Positions 7,174 through 13,199 of a stretch of DNA of 18,959 bases are shown in pieces. The DNA comes from an uncultured Clostridia bacterium. Lineage in GTDB: Bacteria > Bacillota > Clostridia > Peptostreptococcales > Anaerovoracaceae. Numbering within the stretch: the stretch's first letter is position 1; every line of letters starts with the position of its first letter. The translations under genes and the position numbers were made by a program. Where the stretch lies: positions 1 through 18,959 of the forward strand of contig CAKQOE010000043.1 of NCBI GenBank assembly GCA_934255545.1, written 5' to 3'. The notes under the pieces were generated by a model. That model saw only the letters and a list, made by a program, of their open reading frames with translations, was not told the DNA's origin and searched no databases.

Positions 7174-8052
7174 ATGGTAAATGAATGTTATCTTTTCGGC
7201 GGTCTTATAATGGACTGCTATTACGCGATAGACGCGTTCCCGGAGCGCGGACAGGATGGATTCATAACAGCAGAGAAGATGATGGCGGGCGGATGCGCTG
7301 TAAATATGGCCGTGACGATAGAAAATCTCGGCGGTAAGGCGCACGTCATATCAGGTATGGGCGATGACCCGTCGTCTGTAAATCTTATGGACTATATGAA
7401 AAGGCACAGTCTTTCAACAAAATTTATAGAGCAGGTAGAGGGCAAGGTTGGAAAGTGCCTTGTATTTCTCGAACCGGACGGTGAGCGTACATTCCTGACT
7501 AGCAAGGGTGCAGAAGGTGTCTTTTCTCAGGAACTGAGCGATCGTATAAAAAAAGAAGTGCCGTCTGTAGCGGGAGTTACAGGATATTATCTGCTGAACG
7601 ATGATTCTGAGAGAGTGCTTCAGACGCTGGAGTATCTTCATTTTAAGGGAACTAAGATACTGTTTGACCCAAGTCCGCTCGTATCGTCTATAAACGATGG
7701 ACAGCTTGGCAGGATGATACGTATAAGCGATGTTATGACACCTAACACGGTAGAGCTTGAGTATCTCAATAATTTTACATCGCTCAGCGAGTATGTTGTG
7801 CGCGGAAAGACTGCTGTAGTGAAGAATGGCAGCGAGGGCGGTTCTGTTTACTCGCCTGACGGAAGCTTTACGTATAAGCCGGCTGCGGTTGAAAATGTAG
7901 TTGATACCACAGGTGCGGGAGACAGCTTTGCGGGCGCGCTGCTGTTTTCTATGATGTATGATATGCCGTTTGACGCGGCGATAGAGCTTGCGGCAAAGTG
8001 CGCGGGAAAGACTGTTGAGACGGACGGGCCTCACGGTTTCTGGTCATTGTAG
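7174..8052 (+). CDS. PfkB-family (ribokinase-like) carbohydrate or nucleoside kinase
   Basis: ATP-dependent sugar or nucleoside kinase of the ribokinase fold. The 292-residue product (ATG at 7174, AGGGG 11 bases upstream; an in-frame TTG at 7165 is only 2 bases from that site and unlikely) shows the N-terminal substrate motif GGLIMDCYYAIDAFP, the glycine-rich block AGGCAVNMAVTIENLGG (38-54), FDPSP (164-168), TPNTVELEYL (189-198) and the C-terminal PfkB signature DTTGAGDSFAGA (244-255) with Asp250 as catalytic base. The sequence does not fix the substrate. An ADP-ribosylglycohydrolase gene lies 105 bases downstream, as in the E. coli yegTUV locus (nucleoside transporter, glycohydrolase, kinase), so a nucleoside or riboside is a reasonable guess. 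It could be a homologue of YegV. Confidence 0.9.
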   Translation: MVNECYLFGGLIMDCYYAIDAFPERGQDGFITAEKMMAGGCAVNMAVTIENLGGKAHVISGMGDDPSSVNLMDYMKRHSLSTKFIEQVEGKVGKCLVFLEPDGERTFLTSKGAEGVFSQELSDRIKKEVPSVAGVTGYYLLNDDSERVLQTLEYLHFKGTKILFDPSPLVSSINDGQLGRMIRISDVMTPNTVELEYLNNFTSLSEYVVRGKTAVVKNGSEGGSVYSPDGSFTYKPAAVENVVDTTGAGDSFAGALLFSMMYDMPFDAAIELAAKCAGKTVETDGPHGFWSL

Positions 8053-8057
8053 TTTAG

Positions 8058-8092
8058 ACAGCTGTATCGTGACGGCGTGAGCCGTCGGCTGT
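8058..8092 (+). repeat. Nested GTGA hairpin between kinase and glycohydrolase genes
   Basis: GACGGC (8071-8076) pairs with GCCGTC (8081-8086) around GTGA, enclosed by ACAGC (8058-8062) and GCTGT (8088-8092). It starts 5 bases after the kinase stop codon. The following sequence is AT-rich but without a clear T run, so readthrough to the glycohydrolase gene is likely. Confidence 0.55.
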
Positions 8093-8157
8093 GATATATT
8101 TATTAATTGATTTAACTTAATATTTGTTTGGAATAAGAAATATTTAAGGAGGAAGAT

Positions 8158-9144
8158 ATGCTGGACAGAGCATATGGAGCGCTTATAGGAGGCGCTATCG
8201 GAGACGCTATGGGTATGCCGGCGTCTTTTATGACAAGAGCGCAGATAGAAAAGGCGTACGGTTATATAAATGATTTTCTTGAGCCTGAAAAGGATGTGCA
8301 GAGCTATCACGGCAACCTGCAGGCTGCAGAGATAACTGATGATACTATGGAGAGCGTTATCATATGCAATGTTCTCCTTGAAAACGGCGGTTTTTCGGAG
8401 GCTGCCTTCAATAATGCTATGAAGCAGTGGGCGATAGAGCAGAAGATGCTTGAAAGTACTGTTATCGGGCCGTCTACGAGACGTTATCTGACAGCCCTTA
8501 TAGAAGGACGCGACCCTAAGGAGACTTCAGGCGCGGGCAATACGAACGGCAGCGCTATGCGTGTGGCGCCTATCGGTGTAAAGTATCACTATGATATGGC
8601 TAAATGCCTTGAGGCTGCGGCTGCGTCATCTCTTCCGAGCCACGGAAGCAGGCCGGCTGTGGCTGCTGCGTGCGCTGTGGCTGCTGCTGTTTCTGCAGGC
8701 GTGCACGGCGGATACAGCGTGAATGAGGTGATTAATGCGGCTTATGAGGGCGCGCTTTACGGCGAGGCTCGCGGAGCAGAGATAACGGCTCCGTCAGTTG
8801 CAAAAAGGATCCGTGTTGTAGAGAGGATCGTTGACGAAGCCGGAGATGCAGGCATAAGAGCTATACTTGATGAGATCGTAGGCGTGCTTGGCGCGAGCAT
8901 GTTTGCTTATGAGTCAGTGCCTCTGGCCCTCGGCGCATTCTATGCAGTAAAGGGCAACGGTCGTGACGGCGTGCTTGCGGCTATAAACGCCGGCGATGAC
9001 GCTGACACGAACGGCGCTATCTGCGGCAACATATGCGGCGCATACTCAGGCGCATCTGCGTTCCCGGATATCTGGAAAGACCGCGTACAGAAAACAAGCT
9101 GCCTGGATATGAAGTCTATGGCGGAAAAGCTGATAGCGAAATAG
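8158..9144 (+). CDS. ADP-ribosylglycohydrolase family protein
   Basis: Predicted cytoplasmic hydrolase of the DraG/ARH fold, which uses a binuclear metal centre to cleave N- or O-glycosidic bonds of ADP-ribose-like substrates. In the 328-residue product the first metal motif is GAIGDAMGMP (residues 12-21) followed by TDDTM (60-64), and the second is AGDDADTNGAI (278-288), where Asp281 and Asp283 fit the conserved acidic pair (usual form GGDTDT). A middle block NTNGSAMRVAPIG (128-140) is also typical. The start has AAGGAGG at 8146-8152. The nearest known arrangement is YegU with the kinase YegV, so a role in nucleoside or riboside catabolism is more likely than removal of ADP-ribose from proteins. 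Substrate unknown. Confidence 0.9.
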   Translation: MLDRAYGALIGGAIGDAMGMPASFMTRAQIEKAYGYINDFLEPEKDVQSYHGNLQAAEITDDTMESVIICNVLLENGGFSEAAFNNAMKQWAIEQKMLESTVIGPSTRRYLTALIEGRDPKETSGAGNTNGSAMRVAPIGVKYHYDMAKCLEAAAASSLPSHGSRPAVAAACAVAAAVSAGVHGGYSVNEVINAAYEGALYGEARGAEITAPSVAKRIRVVERIVDEAGDAGIRAILDEIVGVLGASMFAYESVPLALGAFYAVKGNGRDGVLAAINAGDDADTNGAICGNICGAYSGASAFPDIWKDRVQKTSCLDMKSMAEKLIAK

Positions 9145-9164
9145 TATACGTTTTGGTAATTTTT

Positions 9165-9538
9165 ATTATTGTGAAATTGCCGATGCCGGTGGCTGATATA
9201 TGGATAAGAGGAGCTCGGAGCAGAATGGATATGCTTCCAGATTATTTTGAAGCAGCCGCAACGTCAAAAAACTGAAAAATTGCATTGCAGCTAAAGCTGC
9301 GCAATTTCTGTATGAGACCTGCGCGCCGTATCATAGATACGGGCAGGGCTTCATATGTCTGAGCGGAACGCGCGGAAGCGCATAAAATGGTTGAATTTTC
9401 ACCGAAAATTCATTCCCTGCCGCGAGTTATTTTTGACAAAAACTGATTCAAAATAATCTGTTAGAAGCATCCCATTCTGCGACGCGGAGCGTTCCGTATA
9501 TCAGCCGCCGGCATCGGCGTCCCCGTATTTACAATAAT
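9165..9538. repeat. Structured intergenic repeat, copy 2 (long inverted repeat)
   Basis: A non-coding element of about 370 bases. The left end from 9179 and the right end to 9518, read in reverse complement, align over about 90 bases: both begin GCCGATGCCGG, then have GGCTGATATA, CAGAATGG, ATGCTTC, AGATTATTTTGAA and GTCAAAAA. Outside this, ATTATTGTGAAAT (9165-9177) mirrors ATTTACAATAAT (9527-9538). The interior has two parts. The part at 9270-9353 matches repeat copy 1. The part at 9361-9437 matches copy 3 in reverse complement, including 34 identical bases (9404-9437). No open frame of meaning lies inside. This has the form of a miniature inverted-repeat element; I found no clear target-site duplication. 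Confidence 0.7.
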
Positions 9539-9564
9539 GTATATGTTATTGTAAAATATATAGT

Positions 9565-9603
9565 CCTGTTCTCTGCTGTATGTGTTGAGGACAGGGCTTT
9601 TTT
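9565..9603 (+). terminator. Intrinsic terminator before the subtilase gene
   Basis: CCTGTTCTC (9565-9573) pairs with GAGGACAGG (9587-9595) with one G-U pair, around a 13-base loop, followed by GC and six T residues (9598-9603). It probably ends transcripts coming from the kinase-glycohydrolase genes and through repeat copy 2, and so insulates the protease gene. It could instead be an attenuator if the protease promoter lies upstream. Confidence 0.7.
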
Positions 9604-9705
9604 GAATTTTGTGTGAAAAAACGCCTGTTCGTCTTGTAAGTTCGTGTGAATTCTGTTAAGTTTGTGTATAGACCATGGAATGGACAATGACAAGGGGGCG
9701 GATAG

Positions 9706-11577
9706 ATGAAAACATACAGAAAATTCAGGACAGCTGCGGCTGTTATGGCTGCAGTTCTTTTGATATGCAGCGTGCCGACAGCATTTGCTGACGGAAAAAA
9801 TACATCAAAAGGCGCAAGCGTGATATCAGCGGCAGCCGCCGCTGCGGGACAGACTGCATCCGCAAATGACTCAGCGCAGAGCGCCGATGACACCGGTGAC
9901 AGCCATACTTCGCCGGCGACGGCGACAGACAGCGCATCAGCAGATCAGACAGCTTCGGGCATTACGGAAGATGATTCTGCAGATGAGCCTGACATATCGC
10001 TCGGCGATGAATTCACCACAGATCTGAGCGCAGCAGAGGAAAAAGCACTCAACAGCATAGAATACTCACTTGACGAGTATGAAAACAACGAAGTACTTGT
10101 TATGTACAACGACGGCAGCCTCGAAGTAAAGAAATACGATTCACAGGACGATCTTAAAGCAGGCCTTGAAGCGCTCGACGCTGACGAAAGTGTTGATACA
10201 TATCAGCCTAATTTTTCATACGAAAACGAAGCAGTCACTCAGACGATAACAAACGATTCGTATGCAAAAGCACAGTGGGCGCTTTCAAACAATGGGACAT
10301 TTAAGGGATACAGAACATCATTAAAGTCAAAGAGCGGCGTAGACGTAAGCGCCGAAAAAGCATGGAGATACTACACGCCTGCGCGTCAGGCAGTCATAGC
10401 GCTCATAGACACAGGCGTTCAGTACCGGCATTCAGAGCTTACGGGCTCATTCTGGACAAATACTGACGAGATAGCGGGAAACGGCGTAGACGATGACGGA
10501 AACGGATATGTTGACGACATTAACGGCTGGAATTTCTATGACAATAACAACTATGTCTATACAGGTTCCACAGACGCGCACGGCACGCACTGCGCTGGAA
10601 CTATATCAGCTAAAAAGAACAATGAAGAAGGTGTAGCCGGACTTGCTGATTACGACAATATAAAAATAATGATGCTCAAGGCTTTAGGCGGCGAGAAAGG
10701 TGAGGGAACAACGCTCTCACTTGCGCTTGCCATAAAGTATGCAGAGGCAAACGGCGCATCCATATGCAATCTGAGCCTCGGAACAGACACTAATGACAAG
10801 GTCCTTTACAGGACGATGAAAAATTCAAAGATGCTGTTCATAGTAGCAGCCGGCAACGGCGGAGAAGACGGGCGCGGTATAGATATAGATAAAAAACCAA
10901 GCTATCCTGCATCATACGATCTTGACAACATCATAACTGTTGCAAATATAAAAGCCGACGAAACGCTCAGCGCTTCGTCTGATTACGGCGCTTCATCAGT
11001 AGATATCGGCGCTCCGGGGACGGATATCATAAGTACATCAGCAGGAGGAAAGTACGCATACATGACAGGTACATCCATGGCAGCGCCTTTCGTTACTGCA
11101 GCAGCTGCTATGGTATATTCTTCTAACGCTGACCTGACGCTTGCAGATACGAAAAACATCCTGCTTTCTACTGTAAAAACGGATACAGCGCTTTCAGGAA
11201 AAACAGTTTCAGGCGGTATACTCGACTGCGGTTCAGCAGTCGCTTACGCTGTAACAGGAAGCACGCAGAGTGACGGAGATGACGAAAGCATAAGCTCGCA
11301 GCCATCGTCAGACAGCAGTAAAAACGATGGCAATGACCGGAACGGCGGGCAGAGCCAGCAGAGACCGTCACAGGGCGGCACGGAAACACCTTCAAACGGG
11401 ATCAGACCGGGATATGATTTCAGTGGAGATCCGTTTGGCAGCAATGCAAACGATCCGTTCGGCAGCGGCCGGTTCAGCAGTATAGGCATGCCAATGCTTG
11501 ATCTCAGTGATCTTTTTGGATTCCGTTTCAGGATAGAAGTACCGCACTTTGTACAGATCATAATGTCAGGCAGGTAA
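9706..11577 (+). CDS. Secreted subtilisin-like serine protease (S8 family)
   Basis: Predicted extracellular endopeptidase of 623 residues. A signal peptide (basic MKTYRKFR, hydrophobic 10-23, likely cleavage after AFA at 28) is followed by an Ala/Ser/Thr/Asp-rich low-complexity region (about 30-100). An inhibitor-like propeptide follows (about 125-175, NNEVLVMYNDGS onward). The S8 domain spans about 185-517, with Asp235 (ALIDTG), His292 (HGTHCAGT), oxyanion-hole Asn384 (AAGNGG) and Ser457 (GTSMAAP) as the complete active site. A probable calcium-binding insertion VDDDGNGYVDDINGW lies at 261-275. The tail (about 520-623) is rich in Ser, Asn, Gly and Gln, contains two near repeats of DPFGS, and ends with a short hydrophobic/basic segment. 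There is no LPXTG signal, so the protein is probably released or held non-covalently. Start chosen from AGGGGG 8 bases upstream. Substrate unknown. Confidence 0.93.
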   Translation: MKTYRKFRTAAAVMAAVLLICSVPTAFADGKNTSKGASVISAAAAAAGQTASANDSAQSADDTGDSHTSPATATDSASADQTASGITEDDSADEPDISLGDEFTTDLSAAEEKALNSIEYSLDEYENNEVLVMYNDGSLEVKKYDSQDDLKAGLEALDADESVDTYQPNFSYENEAVTQTITNDSYAKAQWALSNNGTFKGYRTSLKSKSGVDVSAEKAWRYYTPARQAVIALIDTGVQYRHSELTGSFWTNTDEIAGNGVDDDGNGYVDDINGWNFYDNNNYVYTGSTDAHGTHCAGTISAKKNNEEGVAGLADYDNIKIMMLKALGGEKGEGTTLSLALAIKYAEANGASICNLSLGTDTNDKVLYRTMKNSKMLFIVAAGNGGEDGRGIDIDKKPSYPASYDLDNIITVANIKADETLSASSDYGASSVDIGAPGTDIISTSAGGKYAYMTGTSMAAPFVTAAAAMVYSSNADLTLADTKNILLSTVKTDTALSGKTVSGGILDCGSAVAYAVTGSTQSDGDDESISSQPSSDSSKNDGNDRNGGQSQQRPSQGGTETPSNGIRPGYDFSGDPFGSNANDPFGSGRFSSIGMPMLDLSDLFGFRFRIEVPHFVQIIMSGR

Positions 11578-11646
11578 TAATGCCGGTCAGACAGCAGTAT
11601 CAGGCGGCGCAGCCTGTTCTAAAATATATTTATCGGAAATACTATT

Positions 11647-11680
11647 AAGGGAGGCAGATGCGCCTCCCTTGTGTTATTAT
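11647..11680 (+). terminator. Hairpin terminator after subtilase gene
   Basis: AAGGGAGGC (11647-11655) pairs perfectly with GCCTCCCTT (11662-11670) around AGATGC, then GTGTTATTAT. The stem is strong but the T run is interrupted. It lies 70 bases after the protease stop codon and separates it from mntP. A shorter hairpin CAGGC/GCCTG occurs upstream at 11602-11617. Confidence 0.6.
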
Positions 11681-11802
11681 ATACATTAATGCTGTGTCAC
11701 GGGTGGATCGGATCACCTGCAGAAACGCAGTCCGGCTGTGCGGTGGCATAAAGCGCGGATCGGAAGTATAAGGTATATTGAGGTTTAAATTGGAGCAGAT
11801 CT

Positions 11803-12375
11803 ATGAGTATTGCAGAATTAATATTGCTTGGCGTCGCGCTCTCCATGGACGCGTTCGCAGTGTCAGTCTGTAAAGGACTGGCTACGGGAAATGTAAGGCT
11901 GAAGCATATGTGCATCGCGGGCGCGTGGTTCGGAGGATTTCAGGCGCTCATGCCGTTTCTCGGTTTTGTGCTGGGTTCAGCATTTTATAAGTATATAACA
12001 GCGTTCGATCACTGGATAGCGTTTGTGCTTCTTGCCTTCATAGGCGGAAAAATGATAAAGGAAGCTCTCAGCGAAGATGAAGAGGATGCGGACGCAGACG
12101 CGTCGTTTGGGTTTATGACTATGCTTGTTATGGCGATAGCTACGAGTATAGACGCCCTCGCTGTCGGTATAACATTTGCGTTCCTGAATGTAAATATATG
12201 GCTGGCTATAACGATCATAGGCATAACGACATTTGTCTGTTCAGCCGCAGGAGTCAAGATAGGCAGCGTTTTCGGAGGCCGTTTCCAGCAGAAGGCTGAG
12301 ATCGCCGGAGGCATCATACTTATATTTATAGGCGTAAAGATACTTCTGGAGCATCTTGGCATAATAATTTTTTAA
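11803..12375 (+). CDS. mntP: Manganese efflux pump MntP
   Basis: Membrane exporter that protects from manganese excess. The 190-residue product has the usual length and six hydrophobic segments arranged as two repeats of three. The repeated signature is visible as ALSMDAFAVSVCKGL (residues 12-26) and ATSIDALAVGITFAF (113-127). Asp16 and Asp117 match the conserved membrane aspartates known to matter in E. coli MntP. The loop between the halves carries an acidic cluster (EDEEDADADA, 91-100) which may face the cytoplasm. The start ATG follows TTGGAG by 7 bases. In many bacteria mntP is preceded by a manganese (yybP-ykoY) riboswitch; I looked at 11671-11802 and do not recognise one. Repeat copy 3 begins a few bases after the stop codon. 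Confidence 0.92.
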   Translation: MSIAELILLGVALSMDAFAVSVCKGLATGNVRLKHMCIAGAWFGGFQALMPFLGFVLGSAFYKYITAFDHWIAFVLLAFIGGKMIKEALSEDEEDADADASFGFMTMLVMAIATSIDALAVGITFAFLNVNIWLAITIIGITTFVCSAAGVKIGSVFGGRFQQKAEIAGGIILIFIGVKILLEHLGIIIF

Positions 12376-12382
12376 ATTATAC

Positions 12383-12688
12383 TTTATTGTAAATGCAGGA
12401 TGCGGGATTGCTGATGAACATACGGAACACTCCGCGGTCGCAGAATGGGATGCTTTTTTCCGCTCGGTTCACAGGACTTTTTGTCAAAAATAACTCGCGG
12501 CAGGGAATGAATTTTCCTTCAGAAAATTCAACCAACATATGCGCTTACGCGCGTTCCGCTCAAACATATTTTTGACGTTACTGGACCTGTTCACCTCGTG
12601 GAAAGCATCACCATTCAGCTTCGACGCTCCGCTTATCCGTATGTTCATCAGCTCTGCAGCATCTTTGTAATAACAATAGTTACAATAA
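12383..12688. repeat. Structured intergenic repeat, copy 3 (inverted relative to copy 2)
   Basis: About 305 non-coding bases forming a long imperfect palindrome. The left arm (12383 to about 12490) and the right arm (about 12570 to 12688) share GCTGATGAACATACGG near the outer ends (12411-12426 and, reverse complemented, 12640-12655), then CAGAATGG or CTGAATGG, GATGCTTT, GGTTCACAG or GGTGAACAG and GTCAAAAATA. The centre carries GAATTTTC-CTTCA-GAAAATTC (12509-12529). Bases 12483-12516 are the exact reverse complement of 9404-9437, and 12539-12561 match 9361-9383 reversed with one difference. The flanks TTTATTGTAAA and TTACAATAA resemble those of copy 2. No transposase gene is present. Confidence 0.7.
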
Positions 12689-12791
12689 CGTATAAATATA
12701 TTAAAATATGTAAAACGACTTTTTCATGTATCGCGCGGCGACGCGCGCAGGTGTGTAATTGTTAAGAATACTGTATTTTTTTGATACAAGG

Positions 12792-12820
12792 TTGATTCGT
12801 GAAATCCATTAATCTATAAT
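12792..12820 (+). promoter_or_regulatory. Promoter of the glycine cleavage operon
   Basis: TTGATT (12792-12797) and a consensus TATAAT (12815-12820) are exactly 17 bases apart, predicting a start near 12827, about 50 bases before the riboswitch. CCATTAAT (12806-12813) and ATTAATGG (12829-12836) form a perfect inverted repeat spanning the -10 box and start site, so a repressor site is possible. Downstream, ACGTTAAC (12837-12844) and GTTAACGT (12858-12865) form a second perfect inverted repeat that would be transcribed. Confidence 0.8.
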
Positions 12821-12879
12821 GTTGCTTAATTAATGGACGTTAACAATTAATAGCAATGTTAACGTACCGGCGAATAAGG

Positions 12880-13053
12880 GGCGTATGACGAGGCCGGGAG
12901 ATGCTGCCCTCGCGGGCAGAGCCGAAGGTGCAAGGCGAAAAACTCTCAGGCAAAAGGACCGGTTTCCGACGCTACTCTGGAAAGTCAAAGGTGACACCGA
13001 AGAAGCAATCAGCGTACAGGCGCTGAGAATCTTTCAGGTCGTTGAACAGAGGC
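12880..13053 (+). ncRNA. Tandem glycine riboswitch (two aptamers)
   Basis: Cis-acting RNA that senses glycine and controls the gcv operon. Aptamer 1 (about 12891-12962) shows CCGGGAGA, the hairpin CTGCCC-TCGC-GGGCAG (12904-12919), the conserved core GCCGAAGGTGCAA, and CTCTCAGGCAAAAGGAC. Aptamer 2 (about 12969-13053) shows CTCTGGAAAG, the core ACCGAAGAAGCAA (12996-13008), the hairpin CAGCG/CGCTG (13011-13025) and ATCTTTCAGGT, closing with CAGAG (13047-13051) paired to CTCTG. Both aptamers are present in the order and spacing of known gcv riboswitches such as that of Bacillus subtilis gcvT. Glycine is expected to switch the operon on. Confidence 0.93.
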
Positions 13054-13066
13054 ATGAATATATCAC

Positions 13067-13104
13067 GCAGTTTAAAAGCTGCATGTTTGTTTGTGTCTTT
13101 TTTT
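13067..13104 (+). terminator. Likely expression-platform terminator of the glycine riboswitch
   Basis: GCAG (13067-13070) pairs with CTGC (13079-13082), extended by weaker pairs, and seven T residues follow at 13098-13104. The gap between stem and T run is long (about 15 bases). An alternative stem, AGGCATG (13050-13056) with CATGTTT (13082-13088), uses bases next to the closing stem of aptamer 2 and would bring the hairpin closer to the T run. That competition is what a glycine-controlled switch needs. The exact pairing is my inference. Confidence 0.5.
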
Positions 13105-13166
13105 GTTAATAAAATCATGTAATTTTATTCAAAATATTACATAAACAGGAAATAGCTAAATGATAA

Positions 13167-13194
13167 ATACACCTATACGGTGTATAAAAGGAGG
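13167..13194 (+). promoter_or_regulatory. Hairpin and strong ribosome binding site of gcvT
   Basis: ATACACC (13167-13173) pairs perfectly with GGTGTAT (13179-13185) around TATAC, ending immediately before the strong Shine-Dalgarno sequence AAAAGGAGG (13186-13194), which is 5 bases from the gcvT ATG. The hairpin does not hide the site. It could keep it unpaired or mark an RNA processing point. Confidence 0.5.
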
Positions 13195-13199
13195 TTCTG

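Larger units (their letters stand above)
9145..9705. other. Gene-free gap between glycohydrolase and protease genes
   Basis: In 561 bases I see no gene. The stretch holds repeat copy 2, an overlapping inverted repeat TTTACAATAA (9528-9537) with TTATTGTAAA (9546-9555), the terminator at 9565-9603, and the roughly 100-base leader of the protease gene with its ribosome binding site AGGGGG. I cannot point to a confident promoter for the protease. Confidence 0.65.
12376..13199. other. Gene-free region between mntP and gcvT
   Basis: These 824 bases hold no gene I can support. In order they contain: repeat copy 3; a perfect GC hairpin CGCGCG-GCGA-CGCGCG (12732-12747) with a GNRA-type loop; an inverted repeat TGTAT/ATACA (12772-12788); the gcv promoter; the tandem glycine riboswitch; its expression platform; and the gcvT ribosome binding site. 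A 74-codon open frame at 12885-13109 lies over the riboswitch and is not a gene. Confidence 0.75.

Noticed and set aside
7414..8034. Antisense open frame of 206 codons over the kinase gene
   Set aside because: The + strand encodes a complete PfkB kinase with all motifs; the antisense product is Arg/Tyr/His-rich without recognisable domains, a typical shadow.
11671..11802. Possible manganese (yybP-ykoY) riboswitch before mntP
   Set aside because: I looked for the conserved loops of this riboswitch in the 130-base leader and could not identify them; a covariance search would settle it.
9165..12688. Composite transposon carrying the protease and mntP
   Set aside because: Neither flanking element encodes a transposase, and no target-site duplication is clear; I keep only the inverted bracketing as an observation.
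12885..13109. Open frame of 74 codons upstream of gcvT
   Set aside because: It lies over the tandem glycine riboswitch and its platform; the sequence is explained by conserved RNA motifs and the frame has no protein-like features.
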